From NCBI GenBank assembly GCA_947069175.1, contig CAMTDV010000028.1:71718157-71782156 (forward strand): 64,000 bases of DNA. Reading direction: 5' to 3'. Shown here piece by piece: positions 10,692 through 24,200 of this stretch (position 1 is its first letter; each line of letters starts with the position of its first letter). The notes under the pieces are model-generated. The model saw only the letters and a list, made by a program, of their open reading frames with translations. It did no database searches and had not been told where the DNA came from. The position numbers and the translations under genes are program-made. Source of the DNA: Scalesia atractyloides (taxonomy: Eukaryota; Streptophyta; Magnoliopsida; Asterales; Asteraceae).

Positions 10692-13600
10692 TTAAGTATT
10701 AGTGGTTACAGGAAAAAGATGTGAGTATTTCTCGCGCATTGAGTCTTCACGTTCCCAAGTAAACTCAGGTCCTCGTTTCGACTCCCAGCGTACCCTGACA
10801 ATTGGAATGCGGCTTCGTCTTAAACGTTTCTCTCCGAAGTCCATAATTTCTACTGGTCTTTCAATGAAATGCATAGATTCATCGACTTGAATGTCTTCTA
10901 GAGGAATATGGAGGTTTTCATCAGCGAGGCACCTCTTCAAGTTTGATACGTGGAATGTGGGATGAATTCTGTTGAGTTCTTCTGGTAGGTCAAGCTTGTA
11001 TGCTACAGGTCCTACTCTTTTGAGTATCTTGAAAGGACCTACGTCGCGTGGTGCTTGCTTGCCTTTTTGGCCAAAACGAACCACTCCCTTCCACGGTGAT
11101 ACTTTTAAAAGTACTTGGTCACCAATGTTAAACTCCAAGGGCTTTCGTCGTTTGTCTGCGTAACTCTTTTGACGACTTTGTGCCGCTAGAAGGTTGTCTC
11201 GAATTTGATGGATCTTGTCCGTTGTTTCTTGTATTAATTCTGGACCGGTGATTTGAGCTTCTCCAAATTCATGCCAACATATTGGTGATCGGCACTTACG
11301 ACCATATAACGCTTCGAAAGGTGCCATGCCGATACTTGAATGATAGCTGTTGTTGTACGAAAATTCAACTAATGGTAGATGAGCGTCCCAATTCCCTTTG
11401 AAGTCTATAACACATGCTCGAAGCATGTCTTCAAGAGTTTGGATGGTGCGTTTAGATTGTCCATCAGTTTGAGGATGATAAGCGGTACTGAGGTCTAATC
11501 GCGTACCCATAGCGGCTTGTACGGCTTGCCATGTTCGTGAAGTGAAACGACCATCACGATCTGAAATAATGCTTAACGGTACACCATGCCGGCTTACGAT
11601 TTCGCTGATGTAGATATGAGCTAACTTCTCATTTTTTAAGTCCTCGCGAATCGGAATGAAGTGAGCTGATTTTGTAAGACGATCAATGATTACCCATATA
11701 GTGTCATACCCACCAGAAGTGCGAGGTAACCCGGTAATGAAGTCCATGGTTATGTTTTCCCACTTCCATACAGGTATTTCAGGTTGGACCAGAAGTCCTG
11801 AGGGTCTTTGATGTTCAGCTTTCACTTTAGAACAGGTAGGCACTTGGAAACAAAAACAGCAATATCCTTTTTCATGCCCGGCCACCAGTAGGTGTATCGA
11901 AGGTCTTGATACATCTTGTCGGCTCCTGGGTGTACATAGTATCGTGTTTTGTGCGCCTCTTTCATAAGGGTATCGCGAAGGTTATTGTGATCGGGAATCC
12001 ATATGCGATCTAGATAATACAGGATACCGTCAGATTTTGTTTCGAGTTTAAGTTCTGCTCCACAAGATAACTCATTGCGTATGTCGTATTCTGTTATGGA
12101 AACATGTTGAGCTTCTCGGATTTGATTTTTGATATCAGTTATGATTTGCGAACATAGAAGACGAATGGAGTTCGCATAACCCTTTCGACTGAGTGCATCG
12201 GCCACCACATTTACCTTGCCAGGATGATACCGAATTTCACAGTCGTAGTCATTAAGAAGTTCGACCATCTTTGTTGCCTCATATTCAACTCCTTTTGGTT
12301 AAAGATATGTTGGAGGCTCTTGTGGTCAGTGTATATTTCACACTTGGTACCATAGAGGTAATGTCTCCATATCTTAAGAGCGAACACAACGGCTCCAAGT
12401 TCTAGGTCGTGGGTAGTGTAGTTCTTCTCATGAGTTTTGAGTTGCCTAGAAGCATAGGCTATCACTTTTCCCCGTTGCATTCATACACAGCCTAGTCCTT
12501 GCCCTGATGCGCTACAAAGTCATCGCAACCTTCGGGGAGTGTGAGGATAGGTGCATCGCAAAGCTTTTGCTTAAGGGTCTGGAAGGCTTCTTCTTGTTTA
12601 GGTCCCCATATGAAGGGTTTTCCTTTATGTGTCAAAGCCGTGTACAGCGATACGAGAGAAATTTGATATGAAACGGCGATAGTAACCAGCCAAACCAAGG
12701 AAAGATCTTACTTCGGTTGGTGTACGTGGCGCTTGCAATTCTTGCACTGCTTTGATCTTTGAGGGGTCGACATTGTATTCCCTTGTCATTGACGACATGT
12801 CCAAGGAATTGTACTTCTTTTAACCAGAATTCGCATTTGGAGAACTTAGCGTAGAGTTTTTCGGTTCTTAAAGCGTGAGGATTAGTCGAAGGTGTCGTTC
12901 ATGATCAGTCTTAGACTTTGAGTAAATGAGAATATCGTCGATGAAGACTATAACAAAGCGATCGAGATAGGGTTTGCAAACTCTGTTCATTAGATCCATG
13001 AAGACGGCTAGAGCGTTGGTTAGACCAAAGGGCATGACCATGAATTCATAGTGACCATAACGAGTTTGGAAGGCGGTCTTTGGGACGTCTTCTTCATGTA
13101 CTCTGAGTTGATGATAGCCAGAACGAAGGTCGATCTTTGAAAAACAGGTGGCACTCTGGAGTTGGTCTAGAAGATCATCGATGCGAGGGAATGGATAGCG
13201 GTTCTTGACCGTTAATTTGTTGAGTTCTCTGTAATCGATACACATGCGAAACGTTCCATCTTTCTTCTTTACAAACAGAACAGGTGCACCCCAAGGCGAT
13301 GAGCTAGGACGTATGAATCCCTTGTCGGTCAGTTCTTGTAATTGACTGGCCAGCTCTTGCATTTCGGATGGGGCTAACCTATAAGGAGATTTTGCGACGG
13401 GTGTAGCGCCAGGTATAAGATCAATGCGGAATTCGACTTCTCTCTTGGAGGAAGTCCTGAGATGTCGTCGGGAAAAACTTGCGGGAACTCTTTCACTACG
13501 GGTATATCTTCGAGTTTCTTCTCTTTGCTTCCCTTCTTGACAACGTGAGTTAGAAATGCTACATAATTCTTGCGGAGATATTTTCGGGCTTGAAGACAGG

Positions 13601-15347
13601 ACATCAGTTTGAGTCCTTTCGAAGGGGTTTCTCCAAAGATTCGTAGGGTTTGACCGGCTGCGAGAGGAATGCGAATGAACTTTTCGCGGCATACCACTTC
13701 AGCATGATGTTGGCTGAGCCAGTCCATGCCGATTATAATGTCAAAACTTCCCAACTTCATAGGAATGAGGTCAACAGGAAAATCGTGATCGTTTAGAGTA
13801 AGAGTACAGTTTCGGATAATGGAATTTAATGAGACCGGTTTTCCGTCAGCAACTTCTACCGTTATGGATTTCATAAGTTTATCACGAGTTTGGTTGAGGA
13901 TGGGTTCAAATTCTAAGGACACAAAACTCTTATCCGCGCCAGTATCAAATAACAAGGATGCATAACTACCATTGACGAGAAACGTACCGTTAACCACGTC
14001 GTTGTCGGCCCTAGCTTGGTTGGCGTTGATGTTAAAAGCTCTTCCTCTAGCAGGTGTAGGAGCTTGGTTAGCTTGATTCACCGGATTTGCTTGAGCTTGA
14101 GCATGTATAATGTTCACCAAACGTGGGCAAGTGTTTCTAAAGTGGTTTGGGTCTCCACAATTGTAGCAAGCCCGCATGGGTTGCATCATGGGGTAGTTGG
14201 GTTGGTAGTAGGTTTGGGCTGTATGTTGTGTAGGTGGTAGTAGTAGGGATTGTTGAGCTTGACCCATTATTTGATGGTGGGTTTGGGTTGTGGGTTGGTT
14301 GCGGTTCATTCGATGTAGTGAGCGGCAGGTTTGGATGGTGTGACCTGCACGGCCACAGCCGGTGCAATATTGACAGGGGTGTTCGGGGGAGTGATGGTAT
14401 TGACAACGAGTGCATTTTGGGTAAGGGCCAGAGTATTGCCTTTTGTATGGTGCGGGTGAAGGGGCAACTTGAGTGATGGGTGCAGCAGAGATAGGGAAAT
14501 TGGTTTGGGTGACAGCAAAGTTTCTGGTATTTCGTTTCCTCTTGTTAGAAAACTTTGAGGAGGAGATGGAATGGTTTGAGGTTTGGCTCCCGACGGGGGC
14601 TTTCTTTTTCTCTTCCTTGAATTTACCGTTTCTGATGCGATTCTCGGTAAGTTAGGTGGCTAATTCCATAGCAGCTTCGAGAGTTGCAGGCGAAGTGCTG
14701 AGGACTGAGTCTTGAATCTTCGAGGGGAGGCCTCGAATATAGTGTTCAACCAAGCGGTATATTGGGGTGAACAAGTTAGGAACCATCTGGTTCAGCTCAA
14801 GAAATCTTTTGTTGTAGGAAGTATGGTCTCATTCCTTTTGCTTCAGCGAGTGGAATTCATCTTCCAACTTCTTGAGTTCGCTTCTTGGGCAGAAGCGTTT
14901 TGTAATAATTTCCCTTAACTCTTCCCACGTTAAGGCCATAGCATCTTCAACTCCTCTTTTACCCTTCTCGGTGTTCCACCAGGTCAGGGCTACTCCAAAT
15001 AGTCTCCCGGTTGCGTAACGTATCTTGCGATCCTCGGGACAATCGCAATTGAGGAAGGTGTTTTCCATTTCCTCAAACCAGTGGAGGAGAGCGGTGACAC
15101 CTTCAGTCCCTTCATACTTTGGGGGATCGCAAGATTTGAAGTGTTTGTAGGAGCACCTCTTGGAGGGAGGGTTGTCGATGTTTTGATCCTCTTGATTGGG
15201 TGGGTTGATAGGATTCGCGGTGAGAGCTTGTTGGACTTGTATTACAATATCAGGAAGCACCGCGGCCATTTGTTTTGCAATTTGAGTGGCCAAGCGTTCG
15301 TTTGACCTTCCTGACTTTCGTCCTCCACGTAGCTGCCTAGCCGACAT
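10692..15347 (-). pseudogene. Gag-Pol of chromovirus 1 (frameshifted relic)
   Basis: Reading right to left, the fragments give Gag (15347-14829, starting MSARQLRGG, with LTWWNTEKGKRG), a zinc knuckle CYNCGDPNHFRNTC and protease with DTGAD (14309-13374), reverse transcriptase with FIDDILIYS (13692-12868), RNase H with TDHKSL (12480-12211), and integrase plus C-terminal chromodomain (12268-10692, ISDRD and PVEIMDFGEK). The order and sequence follow the intact 1557-residue protein at 56407-61080 closely, so both belong to one chromovirus lineage, probably Tekay/Del type. At least five or six frame changes or stops separate the pieces (for example near 14829, 13400, 12850, 12485 and 11850). The copy cannot make a full polyprotein. 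Confidence 0.93.
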
Positions 15348-16158
15348 CTACAGGAATATACATAGGAAGATGGTGAGTTTAAGGAGTGTTTAGGTGTCAT
15401 GTGTCGTTTAAAATAATAAAATAACATAATCATCAATAATGCACTACATCCATAGGAAGTCTTGGGTTTGCTCATGTTTGGGCCTCCAATGTCCTCCATA
15501 CCATCGCCTGTATAGTCATGTGAGCCCCCATGACTATTGGCTTAGTAGGATTCACATTGGTATTGGCGATTTAACACTCGCATCACCCGAATGAAAACCA
15601 CGAAATATGTTTGCGAGATGTATGGTCGGAGGGTTTCCAGGTATAGACACAATGACAACTCAAAGTGGTGTTAGCTCACACGACGTTTGGTATAGCATGC
15701 TTTGGCCTAATTGGTCCTTCGTACTCTCATCGTTAGTCCCCAGGTAGGCAAACTGGTCCTTTATTTTGGATTTATACGAATGCCAAGCCTAGACAGGACG
15801 TTCCGACTACCGGTACTCGTACCCTTCCAGTTACTACATGCCCGTCATGAGAACTCACTTTGATGTGATTTGAAAATACAAAAATCGTTGTAAAAATCAT
15901 ATGAATTGTGAGGTGTGTGCTCCCATGGATATGATATGTTATGAGAATATGATTCACGATAAGCATTGTATAATAGTATGTATTTATGAACATGCTTGCA
16001 TAACTTTGAATGTAACAATAAACATAAAGCATATAAACATCATGAATTTTGCATGTAACACACAAACAATTTAAAAAAATTCTAATCAACTATAGTATAG
16101 GCTCTAAGGGTCTAATAACCTATCCTATATCCCTATAGTCATGGCTCTGATACCAATC
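15348..16158 (-). other. 5' leader of chromovirus 1
   Basis: Untranslated leader between the PBS and the Gag start. On the minus strand it ends CCTGTAG immediately before the Gag ATG, a good 3' splice site. A donor-like CAG/GTGATC lies in the 5' LTR, with its first intron base at 16389. The leader includes a stretch (15772-15900) coding VSSHDGHVVTG-like residues, also present in the leader of the intact element at 55.8-56.0 kb. Confidence 0.6.
16142..16155 (-). other. Primer binding site (tRNA-iMet), chromovirus 1
   Basis: The minus strand reads TGGTATCAGAGCCA, complementary to the 3' end of plant initiator tRNA-Met. Three bases separate it from the LTR at 16159. It fixes the element orientation as minus. 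Confidence 0.92.
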
Positions 16159-16651
16159 TGTCACACCCTGACCCGCAACGGAATAAGAGTCGGGGCATAA
16201 TTGGGTTATCACCAAAGCTCATGATGTTTACTAATATGTTTCATATTAATTAAATTCAAATTACATCTCAAAGTTTCAAGTCAAATTCATGCAATACAAG
16301 GAAAGGAAAAATTAACTAAAACAATCCAAAATCTAAACTGGTTTATTCTTCTAGGCCGCCCTATATGTTTCTTGCTTCAACTTGATCACCTGTATCATGT
16401 GTAAAAATGGGGAATTTTGGGTCAACAAAAGTTGGCGAGTGAACCTTGTTAAAAACATTTGTTATTGATTCATTATTGTAATTAATATAGGAAAATTGTG
16501 CAATAATCATATATGAACAAATGTATGTAAACATAACGATCACAAACCACCTTGCTTAAGTATATATTGAGAATGACAATGTATATGTTGGCAACGTCCC
16601 GTTCACGCTCATAGGTAATGGGGAACGGACGGCCTATGCTAATGTATGTGA

Positions 16652-16680
16652 GATCAAGGCTCAATCAAACGGAGCCGATC
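16652..16680 (-). other. GATC/GGCTC hairpin motif, 5' LTR copy
   Basis: Exact counterpart of 8527-8555 in the second LTR. Confidence 0.55.
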
Positions 16681-17237
16681 TTATGTTGGCAACGCCTGGT
16701 TCACGCTCATAGGTAATGGGGAACAGCTCACGCTCATAGGTAATGGGGAGCGGCGGCCTATGAAATGTATGTACTGGAAATGATAAATTAAATATAAACA
16801 TCAACCACACAACAACTGATACATATTGGATACACATTTGATCATGAACATGATGTATGCACAAGTGTTTAATTATAATAAATAAATAGCGACACATGAT
16901 ACACCCCAAAATGTGGTTAAAACGGGGAATTGGTAGAGATTCACTCACATTGGGTGCGTTCGGTGGATGATGTTGATTGCGCACGAATTTAGAGGATTGA
17001 TCGGCGAGGAATAACTAACCTAGTTAAAAACGAAAAGGTACGGTAAGTAAGTGGATTTTATTAACAATTTTAATAGGATCTTTGGATATATTTTTGTGAG
17101 TTTAAGGCTATTTTCTAACTTTAAAAACGTTATTTTTAAGTATTTTTAATTGATTTATAAATTAAATAAATAAATAAAAATAATAAAAAAATGTTGACTT
17201 TTGACCGTTGACCGTTGACCGGTCCGGTCGCTTATAT

Positions 17238-18594
17238 ATGTGCGCTGGGTGAGACTCGAACTCGTGACCTCTCGGTTGTGTGCACGCAGCTCTTCCAACT
17301 GAGCTCCGTGTCTAACCCGAAATATTTCTGTTTTTAATTATATTTATATACTATTTAACTTAATCCGAAAATCATTTATTTTTAAAAAGGATTTTAATTG
17401 CATTGAACCGGTGCCGTTAACCAGTCTCGAACCCGGGACGTGCGAGTTAGTGTTGCACACAGTCCACCGCTGGACTGTGTGTCTAACCTGGTTAATATTC
17501 CGGTTTTTATTATACTTAACATCTTACTGAGTTAACCCGGTTCGGTTTCTTAAAAAAACATTTTTATTTCAGAGGTTAAGGTTGTGATAGGAATCGAACT
17601 CGCGTCGTGTATGTAATTGTTTGCACACAGTCCACCGCTGGACTGTGTGTCTAACCCGTTCATAATACTAATTTTAATTAATCTTATAACATATCCAACT
17701 TCGTCTTCTTCGCTCAAGAACACAGATAATGGTATTTCAACTGTTTCATGTCTAATTCGATTAACAAGTATTATAAGTAATTGAAAGGTAATGAACAGAG
17801 AGAGTTTGGGGAAAGGATGTACCGATCAGTGTCTTTCACAGAACTCCGGCAAAGATTCGTCGGCTCTGTTTTGTGGACTTCGGCTGCTAGAATCAATTAA
17901 CAGTTTGGATGGGTTAGATGTGGAATTGAACTACTGAACAACGATTATCAGTAGGTTTAAATGATCATACCGGCTCTCAGCGTGATTCTGGAAATTTCAG
18001 AAGTTTTCCGGCGAATGCAGAAATTCCGACAACGTCGTCTGGGATTGATTCTGGATGGTGGATTTGTGTTAGTAATGGTCTAACAATGGAATGAAACAGA
18101 GAGAGTCGAGTTATTTACCGTTTTGATGTGAGTCTCGGTTTTCCGGCGAAAGTCCGGTGATGACAGAAAAATTCCGGCGAGTGAAATTTCGTCGAGAATT
18201 GGTGTGATTGTGAGCGAAAAGATTATCAGAGGCTAGAGTGGTTATTTATAGGGAAGAACATCGATGAATTGAGTCTGATTACCGTCTTGATTCGTTGGTC
18301 AGAAATTCTCCGGCGGTTATGACGGATGTCGCGGACTGGACATCGGTTATAACCGATGTAAGAGTTATTATATACGTTAAGTCAAAAGAAACCGGCAGTA
18401 AATGGCGAAATCGTCGGGATTTCCGACGACTGCGAATTGGGCGCGTCGGTTGACCGATTTGAAACCGAGGTTTGGATATTTGAATTAATTGATTTGATAT
18501 ATTCCTAAAGAACACAAGTGGCGGAGTGGTTTGGTGAGTGAGAGTTAAGACTTTGCGGTTCCTGGCTGACCCGGGTTCGACTCCCGACAGCCGG
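17238..18594 (-). other. Four tRNA-like modules, 5' LTR copy
   Basis: Counterparts of the modules in the 3' LTR: module 4 at 17238-17318, module 3 at 17422-17488, module 2 at 17588-17657, and antisense module 1 at 18513-18594. Module 4 here has one stem mismatch (GAGCTCCGTG on plus). Module 1 has two changes (GGTTCCTGG and CCCGACAG) that weaken the hairpin, as expected of an ageing copy. Confidence 0.6.
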
Positions 18595-18782
18595 TTTTTC
18601 TTTTTAATTAATTTATTTTTACTTTTTAACAATTATAATTTATAACCTCTAATTTGTTTATTAATTATGTATCGTTTAAAATTAAAATACGTCATAAATA
18701 AACGACAAAAAAATTTAATACTGATTGTTCGATTAATAAATGAAGCGTGTTTTGAAAAACCCGTTTTTCGACGGATGTTACA

Positions 18783-19044
18783 GTATCCCCTACTTTTAGA
18801 AATTTCGTCCCGAAATTTAAGTATTAGTGGTTACAGGAAAAAGATGTGAGTATTTCTCGCGCATTGAGTCTTCACGTTCCCAGGTAAACTCAGGTCCTCG
18901 TTTCGACTCCCAGCGTACCCTGACAATTGGAATGCGGCTTCGTCTTAAACGTTTATCTCCGAAGTCCATAATTTCTACTGGTCTTTCAATGAAATGCATA
19001 GATTCATCGACTTGAATGTCTTCTAGAGGAATATGGAGGTTCTC
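18783..19044 (-). pseudogene. Truncated 3' end of a second chromovirus 1 internal domain
   Basis: A polypurine tract followed by the last residues of pol (minus strand, 19044-18817, PVEIMDFGDKRLRRS through EKYSHLFP), equivalent to 10658-10920 of the neighbouring copy. At about 19042-19046 the coding sequence stops, and ATATGCCATTATAC of the host LTR (chromovirus 2) begins. The join has short microhomology (GTTCT/AT). The rest of this copy and about 251 bp of host LTR (equivalent to 30240-30490) are missing. Confidence 0.85.
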
Positions 19045-21247
19045 ATATGCCATTATACTTTAAATAAGTTAAGATATCAGTAGGATATCAACTTGTATGC
19101 CCGTTGAGGTCTTAAAACGAAATTATGCCTTATAGGGGCATTTCGGTATTTTCGTATCGTATAAAAAGAACTTAAATAAAATTTAAGTTTATGATCATGA
19201 GTATTCTAGAAAAATAATTTATTTATGATATAATATCAGTAGGATATCAAATATATGTGTATTTTACCTTTTATGACCAAACTATGCACCGAATGGACAC
19301 TTTGGTCATTTTACACATAGTTTATAAATTATTTGGGATTATGAGTTTATAATAAGTACCTACTGTAAATATGTTTAAAATAAGTTTTAAATTCAGTAGG
19401 TAACAAGTCTTCGTCCACTAATATGGTTTAAAACCATACTTGCGCCGAAACGACGTTTTTGTCATAAAGTGATGTCTTTAAGCGATGTTTATCAAAACTG
19501 ATGTTTGGATCAGATTAAAATGTTTAAAATATGTTAATTAATATAACATATTGGTAAGTAAGTGATTTATCTTGAAAAGATTTGATTAAAACTATTTTAT
19601 AAGCCACATGGGCTAAAACCGTCATTTATCGACATAGTTTAAAGACTTTTTTAAAAACTCAGTTTATAACTTGGTTTAATATCCCAAATAATCCTACTTA
19701 TGATATTACATTAGTAGAACTTCATTTTCAAGTTCATTACCATTTGAAACCTTGTTTTATGCAAAAAGGACATTTTGGTCAAAGATGGCATAATTATGGA
19801 ACTTGAGCATAAACTTGGATTCTGATTATGATCATTTAATATAACCTCAGTGGGTTATGGTATATTATATTATTATCATAATACAACTTTAGATCAGTGG
19901 GTAACTAATCTAAATCGGTTCAGAATCGAAAGTCAAAGCAGAAGTCAAACCTTGCGACTTTCGGTTGCGAACCGATCCTAGAACTGAAATTGACGAGTCG
20001 AACATGTTCATACATGTTCTAATAATTATTACCAACTTGTTTAAGTGTCATAACAGGTTTCATAAAATATATAAAATCAATTTATGATTTTTCCGAAAAA
20101 TGGACCTGTTTGACTTTTTTAATATCATAACTTTGACCTGTCAATTGGTCTAGCAAACGTGATCTGCAGGAGGTGCCCTTTATAGGGACTAACACCTACG
20201 TTACTATGATCACTTAGCCATGTTCATTTTGAACAATGGCTGGACCATAATGGTCTTAACCGAAAGTCAAAGCCTTTTACGTAAAACGCTTGACTTTAGG
20301 CTATAGAAGCCTATAAACGAAAATGCACAAGGAAGGAACACTTGCCAGTGATTCCTAGGAACTTCCAGAGGAGGGAGAAGAGTGAATAAAAAAGGTGCAA
20401 GTTGAAAAAGTGAAATTAAGCACCTATTTATAGTTGGAGATCTCAAAGGAGGTGAAGCCATGTGTCTAGGGATGTAAGAAGAAGCTTACAAGTGTCCCAA
20501 AACGTGGCATAGCTGATTAGGAAGGCCATGGTTTCGATTTAATGGTTTTGGAGCTTTGCTTGGGCTCTAAAACAAACTTTCTGCTGCAGGTCTGTTCTCG
20601 CGGGGTGCGAGAGACACAGGCTGGGTCTCTCGCGGCCCGCCACCGCCCCTATTTCAGTTTTAAAATTTGACACTTTGGCCCCTAAACTATATAAAGCTTA
20701 TAAAAACGATTTTAAATACTATTTTGGCACTTTTAGCCCTCCGTAGCCAATACTTGGCATACCCGGGATTATGCCAGGACATTGTTGAGCTCTCGGTTCG
20801 TTAAAAGGTCACTCAGAGGTATAAATTAACATGTTGACACTTTTAATCCCTCCATTATCCAATTTTCATATATTTACAAAATTGAACTCTCTCATCCAAC
20901 AAACGGCACGTATGAGAGTTAGGACTTTACAAAGGATCACTCAGAGGCTTATTACAAGCATGTTGATTCCGATGTCACTCAGAGGCTGGGCATGTTGACA
21001 TATCAGTCACTCAGAGGCCAAGTTTCAAGCATGTTGACGTATTAGTCACTCAAAGGCTAATGATTTAAGCATGTTGACATATCAGTCACTCAGAGGCTAT
21101 TATTTATGCATGTTGACATCGGTTTGTCACTCAGAGGCTCAACTTGAGCATGTTGACGCCTTTAGTCCTTATTGGTCTTTAATAGACTAAATTAAAAATA
21201 CAACACGTGTCACTATACTAGTGGACACGATTTTACAGGGTGTTACA
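19045..21247 (-). mobile_element. 3' LTR of nested chromovirus 2, inner piece
   Basis: Continuation of the LTR begun at 7396-8033. It matches 30491-32615 and ends GGGTGTTACA. It is 78 bp longer than the other copy because it has two more 39-bp repeats. The divergence from the right LTR includes many substitutions and indels, so this element is older than the one inserted into it. Confidence 0.88.
20808..21165. repeat. 39-bp tandem repeats in LTR (seven copies)
   Basis: Degenerate units begin near 20810, 20938, 20977, 21007, 21046, 21086 and 21127. Each has the pattern GTCACTCAGAGGCT, a variable stretch, then GCATGTTGACATATCA. Each carries a TTGAC core. The right LTR has only five units (32255-32535). 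Confidence 0.85.
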
Positions 21248-21268
21248 TCCTCACCCCCTTAAAAGAAA
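21248..21268 (-). other. Polypurine tract of chromovirus 2
   Basis: On the minus strand, TTAAGGGGGTGAGGA directly precedes the 3' LTR. Confidence 0.75.
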
Positions 21269-21287
21269 TCTCGACCTCGAGATTTTA

Positions 21288-24200
21288 TTAAAAAAGATGG
21301 GGGTATTTTCGTCGCATAGTGGACTCAACCTCCCATGTATACTCAGGACCTCTAAAAGCGTCTCACTTAACCTTTACTATAGGTATCATCTTTCTTCAGA
21401 GCTTCTTAACCTGTTGATCCTCGATCGAAATTGGTTTCGCAATGAACCTCAGGTTTTCATTAATTTGCACCTCATTGTGCGATATTGCTAGCGACTCATC
21501 GGCTAGACATTTCTTAAGATTAGATATGTGGAATACATCATGGATTCCAGTAAGCTCCTCTGGCAATCTGAGCTTATAGGCTACTGTGCCGACACATTCG
21601 ACTATCTCGAATGGTCCAATATATCTTGGGCTTAACTTGCCCTTCTTTCCAAAACGCATCACACCTTTCTAGGTTGATACTTTTAGCATGACTTTGTCCC
21701 CTACTTGGAACTTAAGAGGTTTACGCCTCTTGTCAGCATAGCTCTTCTGCCTATCCTTGGCAGCTTTGAGACGATCATGGATTTGCACAATCTTTTCCGT
21801 GGTTTCCAAGACAATCTCAGGTCCTGACAGTTGGCATCCCCAACTTCTGCCCAATATACGGGCGTTCTACATCTTCTCCCATACAAGGCCTCAAAAGGAG
21901 CAGCCTTAATGCTAGTATGATAGCTATTATTGTAGGAGAATTCTATTAGGGGTAAGTGGTCATCCCAACTTCCGCCTAAATCAATCACACATGCCCTGAG
22001 CATGTCTTCTAGAGTGTGTATAGTATGTTCACTGACCATCAGTCTGCGGATAGTAAGCCTTACTAAAGTTTACTCGTGTGCCTAAAGATTGTTGGAAACT
22101 TTTCCAAAAGTGAGATGTGTATCTAGTATCTCTATCGGATACAATAGATACTGGCACACCGTGTAGGGACACTATCTTGTCCACATACAACTTAGCCAAT
22201 TTATCTGAATTATACGTTTCTTTTATTGGCAAGAAGTGAGCTGACTTAGTCAGCCTATCTACTATGACCCAAATAGTGTCATTACCACTTTGGTCTTAGG
22301 TAACTTGGTAATCAAATCCATAGTTACATTTCCCATTTCCAAGTGGGAATTTCAAGTTGTTGTAGTAGTCCTGACGGTTTCTGATGTTCAGCCTTAACTT
22401 GCGAACACGTCAGACACTTAGCTACATAAGTGGCTATGGACTTCTTCAAACCCATCACTAATAATTCTTCTTCAAATCTTGATACATCTTGTCACTACCT
22501 GGGTGAACAGAGTATCTTGAATTATGCGTTTCCTGGAGGATTAGATTCCTAAGTCCTCCAAAGATCGGAACCCAAATTCTATCATTAAATCTTATGATTC
22601 CATCCTTTCCAGCATTAATTGATCAATGGTTCCGCCTAATCCCTCATTAGGGATGTTAGCCTCTAACAAGGCTTGCTTCTGCGCATCTAATAGCTTCTCA
22701 CTCAAGCAATTTCTGAGCTCAATGCTCTTAGTGTTAATCCTATAGGTTTCCCCTTTTCCTTGCGACTTAAGGCATCGACAACTACATTTGCCTTGTCTAG
22801 ATGGTAGCGAATCTCACAATCATAATCGTTAAGTGTTTCCATCCACCGACATTGTCGCATGTTCAATTCTTTCTGATTGAATAGATGTTGGAGACTTTTA
22901 TGGTCTGTGTATATAACACACTTTGTGCCATACAAGTAATGTCTCCACAGTTTTAGTGCAAATACAACGGCACCCAATTCCAAATCGTGGGTGGTGTAAT
23001 TCTTTTCATGCACCTTTAATTGCCGTGATGCATAGGCAATCACCTTGCCTTTTTGCATTAGCACACAACCCATGCCAGTGTGCGATGCATCACAGTAGAC
23101 TACAAATTCCTCAATACCCTCAGGTAGAGATAACACAGGAGCGTTGCTCAACTTGTGTTTAAGAACCTCAAAAGATTCATGTTGCTTTGGACCCCAGTTA
23201 TACTTAATATTCTTACAGGTCAAAGAAGTTAAAGGAGTAGCTATCCTTGAAAAGTTCTCAATGAACCTCCTACAGTAACCCGCCAGTCCTAAGAAACTAC
23301 GAACTTCTGTTGGGGTCTTGGGCACTTCCCAATTTATTATAGCCTCAATTTTGGCGGGATCCACTTGGATACCATGCTCCACTTACCATGTGTCCAAGAA
23401 ATTGGACTTCTCTAAGCCAAAATTCGCATTTAGAGAACTTCGCATAAAGTTTCTCCTGTCTTAATAATTCTAGGATGCACCGAAGATGTTTCTCGTGATC
23501 TTCTGGATTACGAGAATAGATAAGTATGTCGTCTATGAAGACAATGACAAACTTATCCAAATATGGCTTGCAGACTCTATTCATGAGATCCATGAATGCT
23601 GCTGGTGCATTTGTGAGCCCAAAAGGAATCACTAAGAATTCAAAATGACCATAGCGGGTCCTGAAGGTTGTCTTAGGAACATCTTCACTTCTAACCTTCA
23701 GTTGATGATATCCTGATCTCAAATCTATTTTAGAAAAGTAACTAGCCCCTTGAAGTTGGTCGAATAAATCATCGATCCTAGGGAGAGGATATCTATTCTT
23801 AATGGTTAGCTTGTTCAGCTCCCGATAGTCGATGCACATTCGCATCAAACCGTCTTTCTTCTTTACAAACAGAATAGGAGCTCCCCAAGGTGAGGAACTA
23901 GGCTGAACAAAGCCTTTTTCTAAAAGTTCATCTAATTGCGTCCTCAATTCCTTCATTTTCGTCGGTGCTAACCGATACGGAGCTCTAGCAACAGGTGCTA
24001 CTCCTGGTAGGATATCAATCCTAAACTCCACTTGCCTATCTGGAGGTAGGCCTGGTAATTCTTCAGGGAAAACATCGGGATACTCCGAGATAACTGGTTG
24101 ATCTTCAAGGTCCAGCTTTGGTTCATTTATGGTAACTTGTGCCATATAGATGACACAACCTATTTTCAAACACTTGGATGCCTTAAATAACGACACATTG

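Larger units (their letters stand above)
16159..18782 (-). mobile_element. 5' LTR of chromovirus 1 (2624 bp), shared with an upstream copy
   Basis: Same length as 8034-10657 and about 99% identical by eye. It acts as the 5' LTR for the relic at 10658-16158. Its other side (18783 onward) is not host DNA. It is again a polypurine tract and the 3' end of pol, so this LTR was also the 3' LTR of a second, now truncated, internal domain. This chain arrangement is typical of unequal homologous recombination between copies. Confidence 0.9.

Noticed and set aside
14016..15305. Plus-strand open frames across the Gag/protease relic
   Set aside because: They are antisense shadows of the minus-strand Gag-Pol relic.
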